Positions 18,189 through 28,320 are shown, counted from the stretch's first letter. The stretch: 64,000 bases of DNA from Neisseria subflava (GCF_024205745.1 NZ_CP073117.1:2108001-2172000); one strand, 5' to 3'. Made by a program: numbers and translations. The notes: generated from the letters alone by a model not told the origin.

Positions 18189-18737
18189 TTACTGTACAAC
18201 AGTCTGTTGCTCATTTTGCTGCTCGGTACGGACAGTCGGACGGTTTTCAAGTTTGCCGTCTTTTGCCGCATTCGGCACAACAGTCTCGCCAGGTTCGGAA
18301 GCTGCTTTTTCAACAGGCGTACCGCTTACCGGAATGATATTTTGGGCAGGCTGAACATTAGACTTCTCTGCAACTGGCATAGACTCACGAGAAGTTTGCG
18401 GTGTAAATTGCCATACTGCAACAGCAATCGCACACACGCTGGCTGCGGCCGCAAAGAATTTGAAGAAGCCGCTATTGGCCGCTTCACGCTGAGCATATTT
18501 TTCCTGTTTGCCTTCAGCTTCGGCTTGAGGCACTGTAAATGCTTTGCTTTGCATAGTTTCACCAGCAACACTCGCCGCCGCACCCTGACGGATACAGTCG
18601 CCGATAATGTGGTACTCATGCCAAGCGCGCAAGGCTTCCTCATCTGCCAATACAGCATCCAGCATCTCATCAGTCAATGCTTCACCGTCCATCAATGCAG
18701 ACACATACTCCAATGCTTTATTTGTTTTTTCGTTCAT
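18189..18737 (-). CDS. rseA: RseA/MucA-like anti-sigma-E factor
   Basis: A 182-residue inner-membrane anti-sigma factor. The N-terminal cytoplasmic RseA domain (EYVSALMDGEALTDEMLDAV; WHEYHIIGDCIRQG) binds the sigma factor. A single membrane helix follows at about 95-112 (FFKFFAAAASVCAIAVAVWQ), then a periplasmic Pro/Thr/Gln-rich tail. The ATG at 18737 is 5 bp after the rpoE stop and is preceded by AAAGGTGG, which overlaps the end of rpoE. The pair is thus an operon. Envelope stress would release the sigma factor through proteolysis in the known RseA manner. The periplasmic RseB partner is not adjacent. Confidence 0.88.
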   Translation of the reverse strand: MNEKTNKALEYVSALMDGEALTDEMLDAVLADEEALRAWHEYHIIGDCIRQGAAASVAGETMQSKAFTVPQAEAEGKQEKYAQREAANSGFFKFFAAAASVCAIAVAVWQFTPQTSRESMPVAEKSNVQPAQNIIPVSGTPVEKAASEPGETVVPNAAKDGKLENRPTVRTEQQNEQQTVVQ

Positions 18738-18742
18738 TTTTA

Positions 18743-19342
18743 TCACCACCTTTGATCTTCAGAAGTATCCAACAGCGGCCGCAAATCTTTTGCAATCAGT
18801 TCACGCGCTCTGAAAATACGCGAACGTACAGTACCTATCGGACAATCCACTACCCGAGCTATTTCTTCATAAGACAAGCCATCCATTTCCCTAAGCGTAA
18901 TGGCTTGACGCATATCGTCTGGCAGTTGCGCGATGCTTGCTTCGACGGTCTGCAAGATTTCCCGATTCATCATTTCAGCTTCCGGCGTATGGTAATCCGC
19001 AATCTGATCGGTTAAATCGAGAACATCTCCCTCCTCATTGGCTGCTTCCGAGCTGACAAAAAACTGGCGACCCGAAGTGGTCAGGAAATTCTTTGCCGTA
19101 TTGATACCGATACGGTACAGCCATGTATAAAATGCACTCTCACCTCGAAAATTAACCAGCGCACGATAAGCCCTAATCATTGCCTCTTGGGTTACATCGT
19201 GCACTTCATGCTCATCCTGAATAAAACGGGAAATCAGTCTGTTTAGCCGACGCTGATACTTGGACATCAGCATCTCGAATGCCTTATGGTCACCTTTCTG
19301 CGCGCGCTCCACCAAAACTTGATCTATTTGGCGATCGTTCAT
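18743..19342 (-). CDS. rpoE: RNA polymerase sigma-E (RpoE/AlgU) factor
   Basis: A 199-residue ECF sigma factor. Region 2 (FEMLMSKYQRRLNRLISRFI; DVTQEAMIRAYRALVNFRG) and region 4 (LPDDMRQAITLREMDGLSYE; VDCPIGTVRSRIFRARELI) are complete and close to AlgU/RpoE. The ATG at 19342 (MNDRQIDQ) follows AAAGG by six bases; the upstream in-frame TTG is less likely. A sigma-E-like promoter lies 60-90 bp upstream, implying autoregulation. It is transcribed with the anti-sigma gene rseA. Confidence 0.95.
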   Translation of the reverse strand: MNDRQIDQVLVERAQKGDHKAFEMLMSKYQRRLNRLISRFIQDEHEVHDVTQEAMIRAYRALVNFRGESAFYTWLYRIGINTAKNFLTTSGRQFFVSSEAANEEGDVLDLTDQIADYHTPEAEMMNREILQTVEASIAQLPDDMRQAITLREMDGLSYEEIARVVDCPIGTVRSRIFRARELIAKDLRPLLDTSEDQRW

Positions 19343-19404
19343 ACCCAACCTTTAATCGTTTTACTGCTTTAAACCAAAAAATAGTAAAGCGTGCTGTGCA
19401 CAAT

Positions 19405-19432
19405 AAAGACAGCATCGCTTTGAAATAGTTCC
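19405..19432 (-). promoter_or_regulatory. Sigma-E-type promoter for rpoE-rseA
   Basis: On the minus strand GGAACT (19432-19427), a 16-base spacer, then GTCTTT (19410-19405). E. coli sigma-E promoters are GGAACTT-N15-GTCTAA or GTCAAA, so the -35 is near-perfect and the -10 is close. The start would lie about 55 bases before the rpoE ATG. Confidence 0.65.
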
Positions 19433-19561
19433 ACAAGATTACATTTAATCGCAAAAGTTTATTCGTGCAGATGCTCTAACATAAGCTGTATTGCTTATTA
19501 TATATACACTTAGCACAAGTAGTTAAATTACTAATACTTACTAATTTTAAAGTTAGCCTCT

Positions 19562-20886
19562 TTACTTTTCTGCTATATATTTAGCTAACTTTTCATGTAC
19601 AGGCAGATAGCCTTCCCCTATTTGAACATCGCTTCCCACCCGAAGATTAACAACAGCAAGGCACTTGTTGCCCATACTTACGATAATCGGCCAATATTTA
19701 CGGACGAGTGGCACAATATGACACTCTTGCAATAGTTTTTCGACTGATTTTTTCCTCTCCCCCGAATAAATCACATCACCTTTGACCACATTTCGGAGTA
19801 CTGCCGTCTTTTCCAACTCCTCTTCTGACAAACCTCCCTTAAACGGTAATAAAACGAAACCGTTTTCTAACAAAATATCTTTCAGACGGCCTCGAACTTC
19901 GCTGCCATTACACCAAGGCAGTTTTTGAAACTCACTTTCTTGACAAACAAACAGCTGATTCCGATATGCGACCAGTTCCCCGTCTGGCAAATTCAACTGC
20001 GCCTGATCAGCGGTTTCCAATACTCGGGCAAAATCGGCAATACTGTGATAAGACGGCAATGATTCCGTTTGCTTTCGCAAAAAATACCAAAGCAGCCGAC
20101 GGCGCAAAAGCGGCGTACATTGCCGCCACAGACTGATGCTGAATATTCCGTTTGGACTGATGCGCTGGTATTCAGACTCAATTAATTCATCTAAAAGCTG
20201 CAAATCTTCCTGCAATAATCGAACATTGGCACAAATTTGCTGCTCAAAATTCGGAATACGCTGCTGCCATTGCGGCAAAGCCTGATTTCTCATCCAATTA
20301 CGTAAATAACCGGAGTCTTCATTACTTTCGTCTTCAACAAAAGACAATCCCCATTGTTGGGCATACTCAGCCAATTCCTGGCGGGAAAATGCCAAAAGCG
20401 GCCGCCAGATTTGAATCTCTTCATTTAAATCACGCCATACCGGCATGGCCGCCATACCGCGCAATCCCCCCCGCGCACAGCCGACAACATAAATGTTTCG
20501 ATTTGATCATTGCGGTGATGGGCCAAAACAATAATTTTCTTCAGGCCGTCTGAAAATGCCTGATATCGGGCAGCCCTGGCCGCAGCCTCCAGACCCCTTC
20601 CTTGTTTTTCCACATTGACACGGCACACCCGCAAGGCAACATTCAGACGCTGACAATAATCCTGACAAAATTTTGCCCAACTGTCGGCATTGGTACTTAA
20701 ACCATGATGAACATGGACGGCACGCAAATCAAAATAGCGAAATTCACGCATCCGATGCAAAAGATGCAGCAGGACGACAGAATCCAATCCGCCACTCAAG
20801 CCAACTTCAACAACAGTATGACTCGGCAAATCAGGAAAAGCTGCTTGAAAACTTTTAAATAGGGAATCAAGGGATAGTTGCGACAT
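19562..20886 (-). pseudogene. tilS: tRNA(Ile)-lysidine synthase TilS, frameshifted in a poly-G run
   Basis: TilS changes C34 of tRNA-Ile(CAU) to lysidine. The PP-loop half (20425-20886) has GLSGGLDSVVLLHLL and AHHRNDQIETF. It runs out of frame at a run of seven G (plus-strand C at 20466-20472). The remaining 300 residues continue in the next frame, from LRGMAAMP to the C-terminal TilS domain. Adding one G restores RGGGLRGMAAMP, as in normal TilS, giving about 440 residues. TilS is essential in almost all bacteria, so this is more likely a sequencing error, a slippery tract tolerated by transcriptional slippage, or a variable tract than a dead gene. Confidence 0.85.
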
Positions 20887-20927
20887 TTCAGACGGCCTGA
20901 AATTGTAAATTACTCAAAAATAGAACA

Positions 20928-20967
20928 CAAAAAAAGCAAGCAGCGACGGTATCTGCTTGCTTTTTCA
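20928..20967 (-). terminator. Intrinsic terminator of accA
   Basis: AAAAAGCAAGCAG pairs with CTGCTTGCTTTTT around a short loop, with a long T-run on the minus strand. It lies 11 bp downstream of the accA stop. Confidence 0.85.
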
Positions 20968-20977
20968 GTAGTCAAAC

Positions 20978-21937
20978 TTATTTATCGGTAAATTTACCGT
21001 AAGCCATAATGCGGTCGAAACGGCGAGAAAGCAAGTCAGGCATGGTCATGCTTTGCGCTTCGCTTAATTGCTGTTCCAAAACGGTTTTAACGTTTTTCAT
21101 TGTGGTTTCAAAATCACGGTGTGCGCCGCCCAAAGGCTCATCAATTACTTTATCGATGACATCCAATTCTTGCAGGCGTTTGGCGGTAATACCCAATGCT
21201 TGCGCGGCATCCGCTGCTTTTTCAGCAGTTTTCCAAAGAATAGAGGCGCAACCTTCGGGAGAAATCACCGAATAAGTCGAGTATTGCAGCATATTGACGT
21301 AGTCGCCGACAGCCACTGCCAACGCCCCACCCGAACCGCCTTCGCCAATGATAGTGCACAATACCGGCACATGCAGGCGGGTCAGTTCGTACAAATTACG
21401 GCCGATGGCTTCAGACTGGCCGCGTTCTTCGGCGCCGATGCCCGGATACGCGCCCGGGGTATCGACAAAGGTCATGACCGGAATATTGAATTTTTCGGCA
21501 GTCTTCATCAAGCGCAATGCTTTACGGTAACCCTCAGGACGCGGCATACCGAAATTGCGGCGAATTTTTTCTTTGGTATCGCGGCCTTTTTGATGACCGA
21601 TAACCATCACGCTTTGGCCGTTGAAACGCGCCAAACCGCCGACAATGGCATGATCGTCAGAATAATGGCGGTCGCCGTGCAACTCTTCAAAATCGGTAAA
21701 AATACCGTTGATATAGTCCAAAGTATAAGGACGTTGCGGATGGCGGGACACTTGTGAAATTTGAGCCGGAGTCAGCTTGCTGAAAATCGACTTGGTCAAC
21801 TCGTTGCTTTTCTTTTGCAGTCTGGCAATCTCGTCGGAAATATCGACGGCAGATTCGTCTTGTACGAATCGCAACTCGTCGATTTTATTGGTTAATTCGG
21901 CGATGGGTTGTTCGAAGTCCAAAAAAACGGGTTTCAT
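20978..21937 (-). CDS. accA: Acetyl-CoA carboxylase carboxyltransferase subunit alpha
   Basis: The 319-residue alpha subunit of the carboxyltransferase that, with AccD, moves CO2 from biotin to acetyl-CoA for fatty acid synthesis. Landmarks are RPYTLDYI and [20 protein letters not shown] in the N-terminal half, [19 protein letters not shown] and the oxyanion-forming [16 protein letters not shown] in the crotonase core. The length is typical. It is followed by tilS on the same strand, but a strong terminator separates them. No anomaly is seen. Confidence 0.97.
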   Translation of the reverse strand: MKPVFLDFEQPIAELTNKIDELRFVQDESAVDISDEIARLQKKSNELTKSIFSKLTPAQISQVSRHPQRPYTLDYINGIFTDFEELHGDRHYSDDHAIVGGLARFNGQSVMVIGHQKGRDTKEKIRRNFGMPRPEGYRKALRLMKTAEKFNIPVMTFVDTPGAYPGIGAEERGQSEAIGRNLYELTRLHVPVLCTIIGEGGSGGALAVAVGDYVNMLQYSTYSVISPEGCASILWKTAEKAADAAQALGITAKRLQELDVIDKVIDEPLGGAHRDFETTMKNVKTVLEQQLSEAQSMTMPDLLSRRFDRIMAYGKFTDK

Positions 21938-22141
21938 AAAACAAAGCTCTCGGTAACGGTTGCTGACATGATACGCTAATCAGACGTATTTGACAGCATT
22001 TCTCAAAGGGAAACTGCCATCTTTTGCAATAAAAAATCTTTCAGATGGCCTTTAACAAAGAAATAGTATAGCTGCACTAAACGCATGAAGTGCCGTATCT
22101 TATGATAAACTTCAATTCAGTTCAATCATTTCAAACAGGCT

Positions 22142-22543
22142 ATGAAAAACGATCATGACAATTCGTCCATGCGCTTGGATAAATGGCTGTGGGCCGCGCG
22201 CTTTTTCAAGACCCGTGCGCTGGCACAAAAACATATCGAGCTGGGCAGGGTTTTGGTAAACGGCTCAAAAGTGAAAAACAGCAAAAATATTTCGGCCGGC
22301 GACACCATCGACATGACTTTGAACTCCCTTCCCTACAAATTCAAAGTTACCGCACTCAATCATCAACGCCGCCCGGCACCGGAAGCGCGTTTACTCTACG
22401 AAGAAGACATGAAAACGGCCGCCGAACGCGAAGCTCAAAAACAGCTCGACCAAGCCAGCCGCATCAGTGCTGCTTATCCGGACGGACGCCCAACCAAACG
22501 CGACCGCCGCCAGCTTGACCGTATGAAGCGCGATAGCTGGTAA
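22142..22543 (+). CDS. hslR: Heat-shock protein 15 / S4-domain RNA-binding protein
   Basis: A 133-residue S4-domain protein (MRLDKWLWAARFFKTRALAQ and GRVLVNGSKVKNSKNISAGD are the S4 signature). Hsp15 binds stalled 50S subunits that carry a nascent chain and helps recycle them. The basic C-terminal tail (KRDRRQLDRMKRDSW) is usual. Met10 is an alternative start but has no ribosome binding site. The upstream spacer contains a degenerate DUS (AGATGGCC). No heat-shock promoter could be recognised with confidence. Confidence 0.9.
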   Translation: MKNDHDNSSMRLDKWLWAARFFKTRALAQKHIELGRVLVNGSKVKNSKNISAGDTIDMTLNSLPYKFKVTALNHQRRPAPEARLLYEEDMKTAAEREAQKQLDQASRISAAYPDGRPTKRDRRQLDRMKRDSW

Positions 22544-22600
22544 AGCATTTCATCCATTGTTTCAGACGGCCCTATATCCATGCTGTCTGAAAACCAAAAA

Positions 22601-22626
22601 CAGGCAGGACACCCTGCCTGTTTTTA
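22601..22626. terminator. Intrinsic terminator between hslR and the outer-membrane barrel gene
   Basis: CAGGCAGG, loop ACAC, CCTGCCTG, then TTTTTATTT on the plus side and an A-rich run on the other. It serves convergent genes. A half-degenerate DUS pair lies just before it (22560-22594). Confidence 0.85.
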
Positions 22627-22636
22627 TTTGTGATGA

Positions 22637-23755
22637 TTAAAACTTATATTCTAACTGACCACGAATAACGTTTACGTCCTGCTTATCCGTGCCGACGGTA
22701 GGCGTAACCTGTTTGCCGGCCAAATAGAAACCTTTGAGTTTCCAGTTTTTCCAAGGAATATAGGTCGCACCGATTTGCACGCCTTGGACGTTTTTGCTGT
22801 AATCCTCAACAGAAGAGACACCGGACAACGATCCGACACGGCGGTAGTTCAAGAATACGTCGTAAGAATTGCGGACGTTCCAGTCAGCCAATTTATAGCG
22901 TACTTCAGTGAACACGCCGTCATTTTTGATTTTTTGTCCGGCATCATTATAGGCCTTGATATTGGACTTGCTGACTGCGGCCATCCAATGCCAATCGTCA
23001 TTAAACTTGATGTCCGTACCGATTTCTCCAAAGACCGCATTTTTCTTCGCACCGCGTACATCGATGTCCTTCATGTAGCTGACGGTTGCGCCGACGTTAA
23101 TATTCTCATTCACAGGCAACATGCTTTGCACCGCAGCAAAATGTCTGCGACGGCCGCCAATGCCCCATGCGTTGTCGTTCAGATTGCCGGTACGGCGGCC
23201 TGCATAGATTTTGATAGGCAGGGTTTTATTGTCGAAGAAGATTTCGCCGCCGGTTACTTCGGCATCCCATACACGGCCGTATGAAGAGAACGCGCCAAAT
23301 TTACCGACACGCGCTTTAATGTTGTTGTACAAAGTCCCTTCGGCATACAGTTTATTGACCGGCACATCATGATCGCCGTTGAACTTACCGGTTTCCAAAT
23401 CGATATTCGGCTCGATTTGCGCCACCAATTTCCAATCTTTATACAGTTTTGCGCGTAACCAAAACTCCGCATTGAAGTTGGCATTGGTATCTTCAGGCGT
23501 CGGATTGATGCCGCTGTTGTTGGCATTGATGTCTTTGGTATCCGCACGTACGCGCAAGCCACCATTCACAGTCAACAAATCATTGAAAATGCTGATTTTA
23601 TCGTCATCTTTGCGAATGATACTGCCGGAATTGACGTAATCGTTGGTGGTGGCCAAAGCCGCCGCATCATGTCCGCCATCAGCATTCTCTGCCAAAGAAT
23701 AAGATGATGAAGCCAATAAAATACAGGTTGCAATCAGTTTGGTTTGAAATTTCAT
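22637..23755 (-). CDS. Outer-membrane beta-barrel protein, porin-like
   Basis: A 372-residue exported protein. The signal peptide is MKFQTKLIATCILLASSSYS. The ATG at 23755 follows GGAGAG by five bases, so the longer frame from 23836 is rejected. The mature protein alternates short amphipathic strands (VNGGLRVRADTKD; AEFWLRAKLYKDWKLVAQIE; KLKGFYLAGKQ) and ends in the outer-membrane assembly signal GQLEYKF with terminal Phe. About 14-16 strands would fit. It does not look like PorA/PorB. It may be a solute-specific porin of alginate- or phosphate-porin type, but the substrate is unknown. Confidence 0.75.
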   Translation of the reverse strand: MKFQTKLIATCILLASSSYSLAENADGGHDAAALATTNDYVNSGSIIRKDDDKISIFNDLLTVNGGLRVRADTKDINANNSGINPTPEDTNANFNAEFWLRAKLYKDWKLVAQIEPNIDLETGKFNGDHDVPVNKLYAEGTLYNNIKARVGKFGAFSSYGRVWDAEVTGGEIFFDNKTLPIKIYAGRRTGNLNDNAWGIGGRRRHFAAVQSMLPVNENINVGATVSYMKDIDVRGAKKNAVFGEIGTDIKFNDDWHWMAAVSKSNIKAYNDAGQKIKNDGVFTEVRYKLADWNVRNSYDVFLNYRRVGSLSGVSSVEDYSKNVQGVQIGATYIPWKNWKLKGFYLAGKQVTPTVGTDKQDVNVIRGQLEYKF

Positions 23756-23932
23756 GCCGACTCTCCAAAAGAAGGTATTGAAAGTGAAGTATTCGATAAA
23801 GCGTACAACATTATGAATTTTGTATAAATCATTCATTTTATTTACTAATTATTTTTATCGTATGTAAATTAGTGTAACCAGTCAAGCAGATTTAAACGCT
23901 TTATCCTCTTTCAGACGGCCTCTTGATTCAGG

Positions 23933-25696
23933 TCAAACGGAAGCCTGCTCATCAGGCTGTTCAAACTGCCATTTCAAGGCATCGGCCAATGCCGTCCTGC
24001 GTTTTTGGTGGCATCCCACAGCCTGACACAATTCCTCCGCATTTCCCCAAAACACAAATCGTTCACGCGCACGGGTAATGGCCGTGTAAAGCAGAGCTTT
24101 ATCCAAACCCCGTGCTTCTTCTTCGCTTTCCGTCGTTGCAGGCACTGATGGAGGCAACAGCCATACTTCCCGATATTCCGAACCTTGGCTCTTATGCACC
24201 GTCATGGCAAAAGCCGATTCAAAATCGGGCAAACGGCTGATGGCAATTTTTTTGAATCCATCTTTCTCAGGAAAAAATGCAGACAAACCATTCAATGATT
24301 CCTCATCTTTCATAATCAGCCCGATGTCGCCGTTAAACACTTCCAACATGTAATCATTGTGCGTAATCATGATGATTTGTCCGGCAAACCAAGGCGTTTC
24401 GCCCGAAGCCTTGCCTTGTCGTTGCAAGTATTCTTGATAAGCCTGATTCAAATCATCCGCATCCTGCCGCCACGCCGCCAATACCACCACATCGGCAGCA
24501 TGACCATAGGCGAGTGCAACATTATTCTCTGCCACGGCCGCCCAATAATCCTGTTGCTTTTGATACAGCAAGGCAACCTGCTCTTTCAGACGGCCTGATT
24601 TCATTTCCAATTCTTTGGGGAACTTATCAAACTGTTCGACCGCAGTTTGCTTTTCCCCGGACACCACCGCCCTCGCCAAACAACCGATACCGCTGTCTGC
24701 ACCAAAACGGTGGCTGAACGTCAATTTGGCATTGTTTTGCGATAAAGCCTGTGGCCGCTCTTTAATCTCAAAGCCATGATCGGGCAGGTACACCTCCAGC
24801 TTTTCAGCGGTTGCTTTATCCAAAGCCGTCGGACGCGATAATGCCGCCAATACGGCTCCCAAGCCAACCGACGGCAACTGGTTTTCATCGCCAAGCAACA
24901 CCAGACGACAGCCGGTCGGCACGGCGCGCAACAAATCCAACACCAGCGGCAAATCCAACATCGAAGCCTCATCCACCACCAAAACATCCAAAGCAAGCGG
25001 ATATTCATGACTAAACGCAGGGCGCATTTGCGGCGGCCGCAGTTTCAACAATCGATGGACGGTCTGCCCTTCCAAGTTTTCCAAATGCGCTTTGATACTT
25101 GGGGACAAATCAAAACCATCCAAAGCACGCTGCAAAGCTCGTGCCATATGCGCAGCCGCTTTGCCTGTCGGCGCCGCCAAAGCGATACGGGGCAGCTTCG
25201 TACTGTTATTACAAATCAGACCCAAAAGCTTTGCTACGGTCGTCGTCTTACCCGTACCCGGCCCGCCGGTAATCAGCATAAAGTTTTGCAGCAATGCCAA
25301 AGCCGCAGCATCCCGTTGCTCTTTACTGTCTTTAGTATCAAACCAGTCGCTCAGGCTTTTTGAAGCCGCCATGAAATTCACTTCTTCCGCTTCGGCACTG
25401 GCCAGCCGTTTGATTTCAACAGCCAAATCATGCTCCAACTGCCACATCCGCCCCAAAAACAATTTCCGGCCTTGCAGGATAAGCGGTTTATCCGCATTAC
25501 CGACCAAGTTCGGCAAGTTGCTTAAGGCATAGACATCCTCTTTATCCAAGTAAATAAACGAATGCCCGTTTTGCAAGGCTGCAAACAATCGAACCACATA
25601 AGGCTCAATAACGGATGCGCCCTGTACTTCGTGGCGGCGGAAAAACGCTATGGCCGCATCTGCGGCAGAGGAAAGGATAGAGTCGGTCGGATTCAT
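23933..25696 (-). CDS. recD: RecBCD enzyme subunit RecD (exodeoxyribonuclease V alpha)
   Basis: The 587-residue 5'-3' superfamily 1B helicase subunit of RecBCD. The Walker A motif is GGPGTGKTTTVAKLL (about residues 139-153). Walker B is LDVLVVDEASMLDLPLVLDL, motif III is VLLGDENQLPSVG, and the C-terminal motif V/VI region has FAMTVHKSQGSEY and LLYTAITRARERFVFW. The N-terminal domain contacts RecC. recB and recC are not in the window, which is usual for Neisseria where the three are unlinked. A DUS lies inside the gene near 24588. RecD influences transformation and recombination. Confidence 0.95.
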   Translation of the reverse strand: MNPTDSILSSAADAAIAFFRRHEVQGASVIEPYVVRLFAALQNGHSFIYLDKEDVYALSNLPNLVGNADKPLILQGRKLFLGRMWQLEHDLAVEIKRLASAEAEEVNFMAASKSLSDWFDTKDSKEQRDAAALALLQNFMLITGGPGTGKTTTVAKLLGLICNNSTKLPRIALAAPTGKAAAHMARALQRALDGFDLSPSIKAHLENLEGQTVHRLLKLRPPQMRPAFSHEYPLALDVLVVDEASMLDLPLVLDLLRAVPTGCRLVLLGDENQLPSVGLGAVLAALSRPTALDKATAEKLEVYLPDHGFEIKERPQALSQNNAKLTFSHRFGADSGIGCLARAVVSGEKQTAVEQFDKFPKELEMKSGRLKEQVALLYQKQQDYWAAVAENNVALAYGHAADVVVLAAWRQDADDLNQAYQEYLQRQGKASGETPWFAGQIIMITHNDYMLEVFNGDIGLIMKDEESLNGLSAFFPEKDGFKKIAISRLPDFESAFAMTVHKSQGSEYREVWLLPPSVPATTESEEEARGLDKALLYTAITRARERFVFWGNAEELCQAVGCHQKRRTALADALKWQFEQPDEQASV

Positions 25697-25725
25697 AGCT
25701 CAGGCTTAATTGATACGGAAAAAAG

Positions 25726-25783
25726 AAAGGCCGTCTGAAAAAACAGCATTTCCATAAATGAAAACCTATTTTTCAGACGGCCT
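25726..25783. terminator. Paired-DUS structure between recD and lolD
   Basis: AAAGGCCGTCTGAAAAA faces TTTTTCAGACGGCCTC across about 28 bases. It lies downstream of lolD and upstream of recD, both on the minus strand, so it probably ends lolD transcription. Confidence 0.6.
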
Positions 25784-25829
25784 CTATTATACCGTTCAAA
25801 GCATAAAATATTTGCTTGAAATAATAACC

Positions 25830-26513
25830 TTATTGCAGCACTTGCAGGCTGCCGTCTTTCATGGTCATTACCCGGTCGAAACGCTCAGCTAGCTCGTCAT
25901 CATGGGTCACTACAATCAGACTGGTGTTCAATTCGCGTTTCAAATCCAGCATCATGTCCAGCACATTTTGCGCATTTTTACGGTCAAGGTTCCCCGTCGG
26001 TTCATCCGCCAACAGGCATTTCGGCTCATTAACCAAAGCACGGGCAATCGCCGCACGCTGACGCTCGCCGCCGGAAAGTTCGCTCGGACGGTGCAGCATA
26101 CGCTTATCCAAGCCAACCTTTTTCAGCATCTTGACAGCCTTCTCCTCAGCCATCGCCTTAGGCATTTTGCCGATTAAAAGCGGCATCATGACATTTTCCA
26201 ACGCAGAAAACTCAGGCAATAGATGGTGGAACTGATACACAAAGCCCAAATAACGGTTGCGCAATTCGCCTAACTGTTTTTGGCTCAAACCGCCCAAATC
26301 CTGATCCACCAGTATTACCTTGCCTTCAGACGGCATATCCAAACCGCCAAGAAGGTGCAGCAATGTGGATTTACCGCTGCCTGACGAACCGATAATACTC
26401 ACGCTTTCCGCTTCGGCAACTTCAAAATCTAAATGATTCAACACTTGTACACTCAATGCGCCGTCATTATAGCTTTTGCCAACGCCGGTACATTTCAAAA
26501 TTGTCTTACTCAT
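25830..26513 (-). CDS. lolD: Lipoprotein-releasing ABC transporter ATPase LolD
   Basis: A 227-residue ABC ATPase that powers extraction of outer-membrane lipoproteins from the inner membrane. Walker A is [18 protein letters not shown], the signature is [15 protein letters not shown], and Walker B is [12 protein letters not shown]. The LolD-specific [16 protein letters not shown] is present. The start MSKTILKC at 26513 overlaps the end of the permease gene by 8 bp, so I reject the longer frame from 26615. It forms an operon with the permease directly upstream. Confidence 0.95.
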   Translation of the reverse strand: MSKTILKCTGVGKSYNDGALSVQVLNHLDFEVAEAESVSIIGSSGSGKSTLLHLLGGLDMPSEGKVILVDQDLGGLSQKQLGELRNRYLGFVYQFHHLLPEFSALENVMMPLLIGKMPKAMAEEKAVKMLKKVGLDKRMLHRPSELSGGERQRAAIARALVNEPKCLLADEPTGNLDRKNAQNVLDMMLDLKRELNTSLIVVTHDDELAERFDRVMTMKDGSLQVLQ

Positions 26514-27756
26514 AACGCAAAGCCTCCGCAGGTTGGGTTTTTGCAGCACGCCAGCTCGGATACAGTGTGGCGATAAATGCCAAGCCAAGCGAAATACAGG
26601 CAATAACGGCGACATCCTTCAAGTTCACATCGCTAGGCAGGTAATCGATGAAATAAACTTGAGAGTTAATCAAATGCACGCCAAACATGTCTTCAAAAAA
26701 CGCGACAATCTTGCCGACATTCCAGCCCAGCAATACACCGCATACCACGCCCACAAGCGTACCGAAGAACCCCGCAAATGCGCCCTGCACCAAGAAAATC
26801 TTCATAACACCGCCCGGAGACAAACCCAAGGTGCGTAAAATCGCAATATCGGCTTGTTTTTCCGTTACCGCCATTACCAAAGAAGAGACGAGGTTAAACG
26901 CAGCAACCGCGATAATCAGTGTCAAAATGATAAACATCATGCGTTTTTCCAACTCAACGGCTTCAAAATAGCTGCGGTTGTTAAACGTCCAGTCACGCAC
27001 CCATACTTCATCTTTTTTAGCATCAGGAATCAACTTGGCAATGAAAGAGGGTGCATTCTGAGGATCAGCCAATCGCAAACGCAGCCCACCGACATTTTCC
27101 CCCAGGCGATACAAGACTTGCGCATCCTTGATATGCGTCATGGCCAATGTGTTATCGACTTCATAAACACCAGTCTTTACCACACCGACCACATTAAACT
27201 GCTTCAAGCGCGGTACCACGCCGGCAGGGGTAACATTACCCTCCGGCGTAATCACTGTAACCTTGCCACCTATCTCCGTGCCCAATGCCTCAGCAAGCCC
27301 TTGACCCAAAATAATATCAAATTCGCCCGGCTTCAAATCGTCAAAACTGCCGGCCGGCATATCCTTGCCGTAATCAACGACATTTTTTTCTTCAGACGGC
27401 AAAATACCGCGTATCTGCACACCGCGCACTTCCCCGGCATTGGCAAGCAAAGCCTGATCGGAAACATAAGGCGCGCTGGCCAATACTTCCTTTTTGCCTT
27501 TTACAAATTCGCGCAAATTCTGCCAACCCGGCGCACTGCCGACATCGTAATAGCCGATTTCCGCATGAGGTGCAACGTTCAATAATTGACCGCGTATCTC
27601 TTTCTGAAATCCGTTCATTACGGATAACACCACAATCAGCGCCGTTACACCCAAGGCGATACCGGCGATTGAAATCATGGTAATAAATGACATAAAGCCG
27701 TTGCGTTTTTTCGCACGCAGATAGCGCAGGCCTATCCAAGTTTCTAAAGAAGCCAT
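26506..27756 (-). CDS. Lipoprotein-releasing permease, LolF type (LolC/LolE hybrid)
   Basis: A 416-residue MacB-type permease with one N-terminal helix ([20 protein letters not shown]), a large periplasmic domain (about 50-270) and three C-terminal helices. It works with LolD to pass lipoproteins to LolA. Neisseria is known to have one LolF in place of separate LolC and LolE, and only one permease gene is present here, next to lolD. Calling it LolF rests on that knowledge; the LolA-binding hook was not verified. It ends in [12 protein letters not shown], usual for the family. Confidence 0.9.
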   Translation of the reverse strand: MASLETWIGLRYLRAKKRNGFMSFITMISIAGIALGVTALIVVLSVMNGFQKEIRGQLLNVAPHAEIGYYDVGSAPGWQNLREFVKGKKEVLASAPYVSDQALLANAGEVRGVQIRGILPSEEKNVVDYGKDMPAGSFDDLKPGEFDIILGQGLAEALGTEIGGKVTVITPEGNVTPAGVVPRLKQFNVVGVVKTGVYEVDNTLAMTHIKDAQVLYRLGENVGGLRLRLADPQNAPSFIAKLIPDAKKDEVWVRDWTFNNRSYFEAVELEKRMMFIILTLIIAVAAFNLVSSLVMAVTEKQADIAILRTLGLSPGGVMKIFLVQGAFAGFFGTLVGVVCGVLLGWNVGKIVAFFEDMFGVHLINSQVYFIDYLPSDVNLKDVAVIACISLGLAFIATLYPSWRAAKTQPAEALRYE

Positions 27757-27970
27757 TCAAAAATGCCTCATTCGTTTGTCAAAAAAGGCTTATTGTACCG
27801 TAAAACCGACAGGTCGTCCGATTGCCCGACTGATGTAGCATTCAGGGATAAAGTGTATGTAAAACCATGTATCTTCCCGTAAATTCCGCCGAAAAACTTG
27901 CACAATCGGCCAATCGCCCTTATTCTGAAGCTGTGACACACTTTGTCACCATCAAAAAGGAAATACACTA

Positions 27971-28258
27971 ATGAACAGCAAAAAATTCTTGGCCCTCGTA
28001 TCTGTAGCTGTAGGTTTGTCATTCAGCTTCAATGCATATGCCGCCAAAGAAATCAAAATCAGTTCAAACAATACCGCTTACTCCGACGCCGATGTTCAAA
28101 AACTGGCAGCCACTGCTGTCGGCATGGGCGTAAAAGAACCTGTCAGCCTTAACAGCGGAAACGGTGTTGTTACCGTATCCGGCAGCAGCGCAACCAAATG
28201 TGCATTCAAAGTCGGCAACGGCGATACGCCTCAAATTCAAGGCGTCAGCTGCAAATAA
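27971..28258 (+). CDS. Small exported protein with one disulfide, unknown
   Basis: A 95-residue protein with a Sec signal peptide (KKFLALVSVAVGLSFSFNAYA). The mature part has only two cysteines, in KCAF and VSCK, which could form a disulfide. It looks like a small beta-rich periplasmic protein (VSLNSGNGVVTVSGSSATK), and the name is unknown to me. A good ribosome binding site (AAAGGAAATACACTA) precedes the ATG. It is monocistronic, with its own spacer upstream and a paired-DUS terminator downstream. Confidence 0.75.
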   Translation: MNSKKFLALVSVAVGLSFSFNAYAAKEIKISSNNTAYSDADVQKLAATAVGMGVKEPVSLNSGNGVVTVSGSSATKCAFKVGNGDTPQIQGVSCK

Positions 28259-28274
28259 TCTGATTTAATCAATG

Positions 28275-28310
28275 AAAAGGCCGTCTGAAAGATTTTCAGA
28301 CGGCCTTTTT
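28275..28310. terminator. Paired-DUS terminator between the small exported protein gene and recR
   Basis: AAAAGGCCGTCTGAAA faces TTTCAGACGGCCTTTT with a 3-base loop and T-runs both ways. Confidence 0.85.
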
Positions 28311-28320
28311 ATATTGGCAT

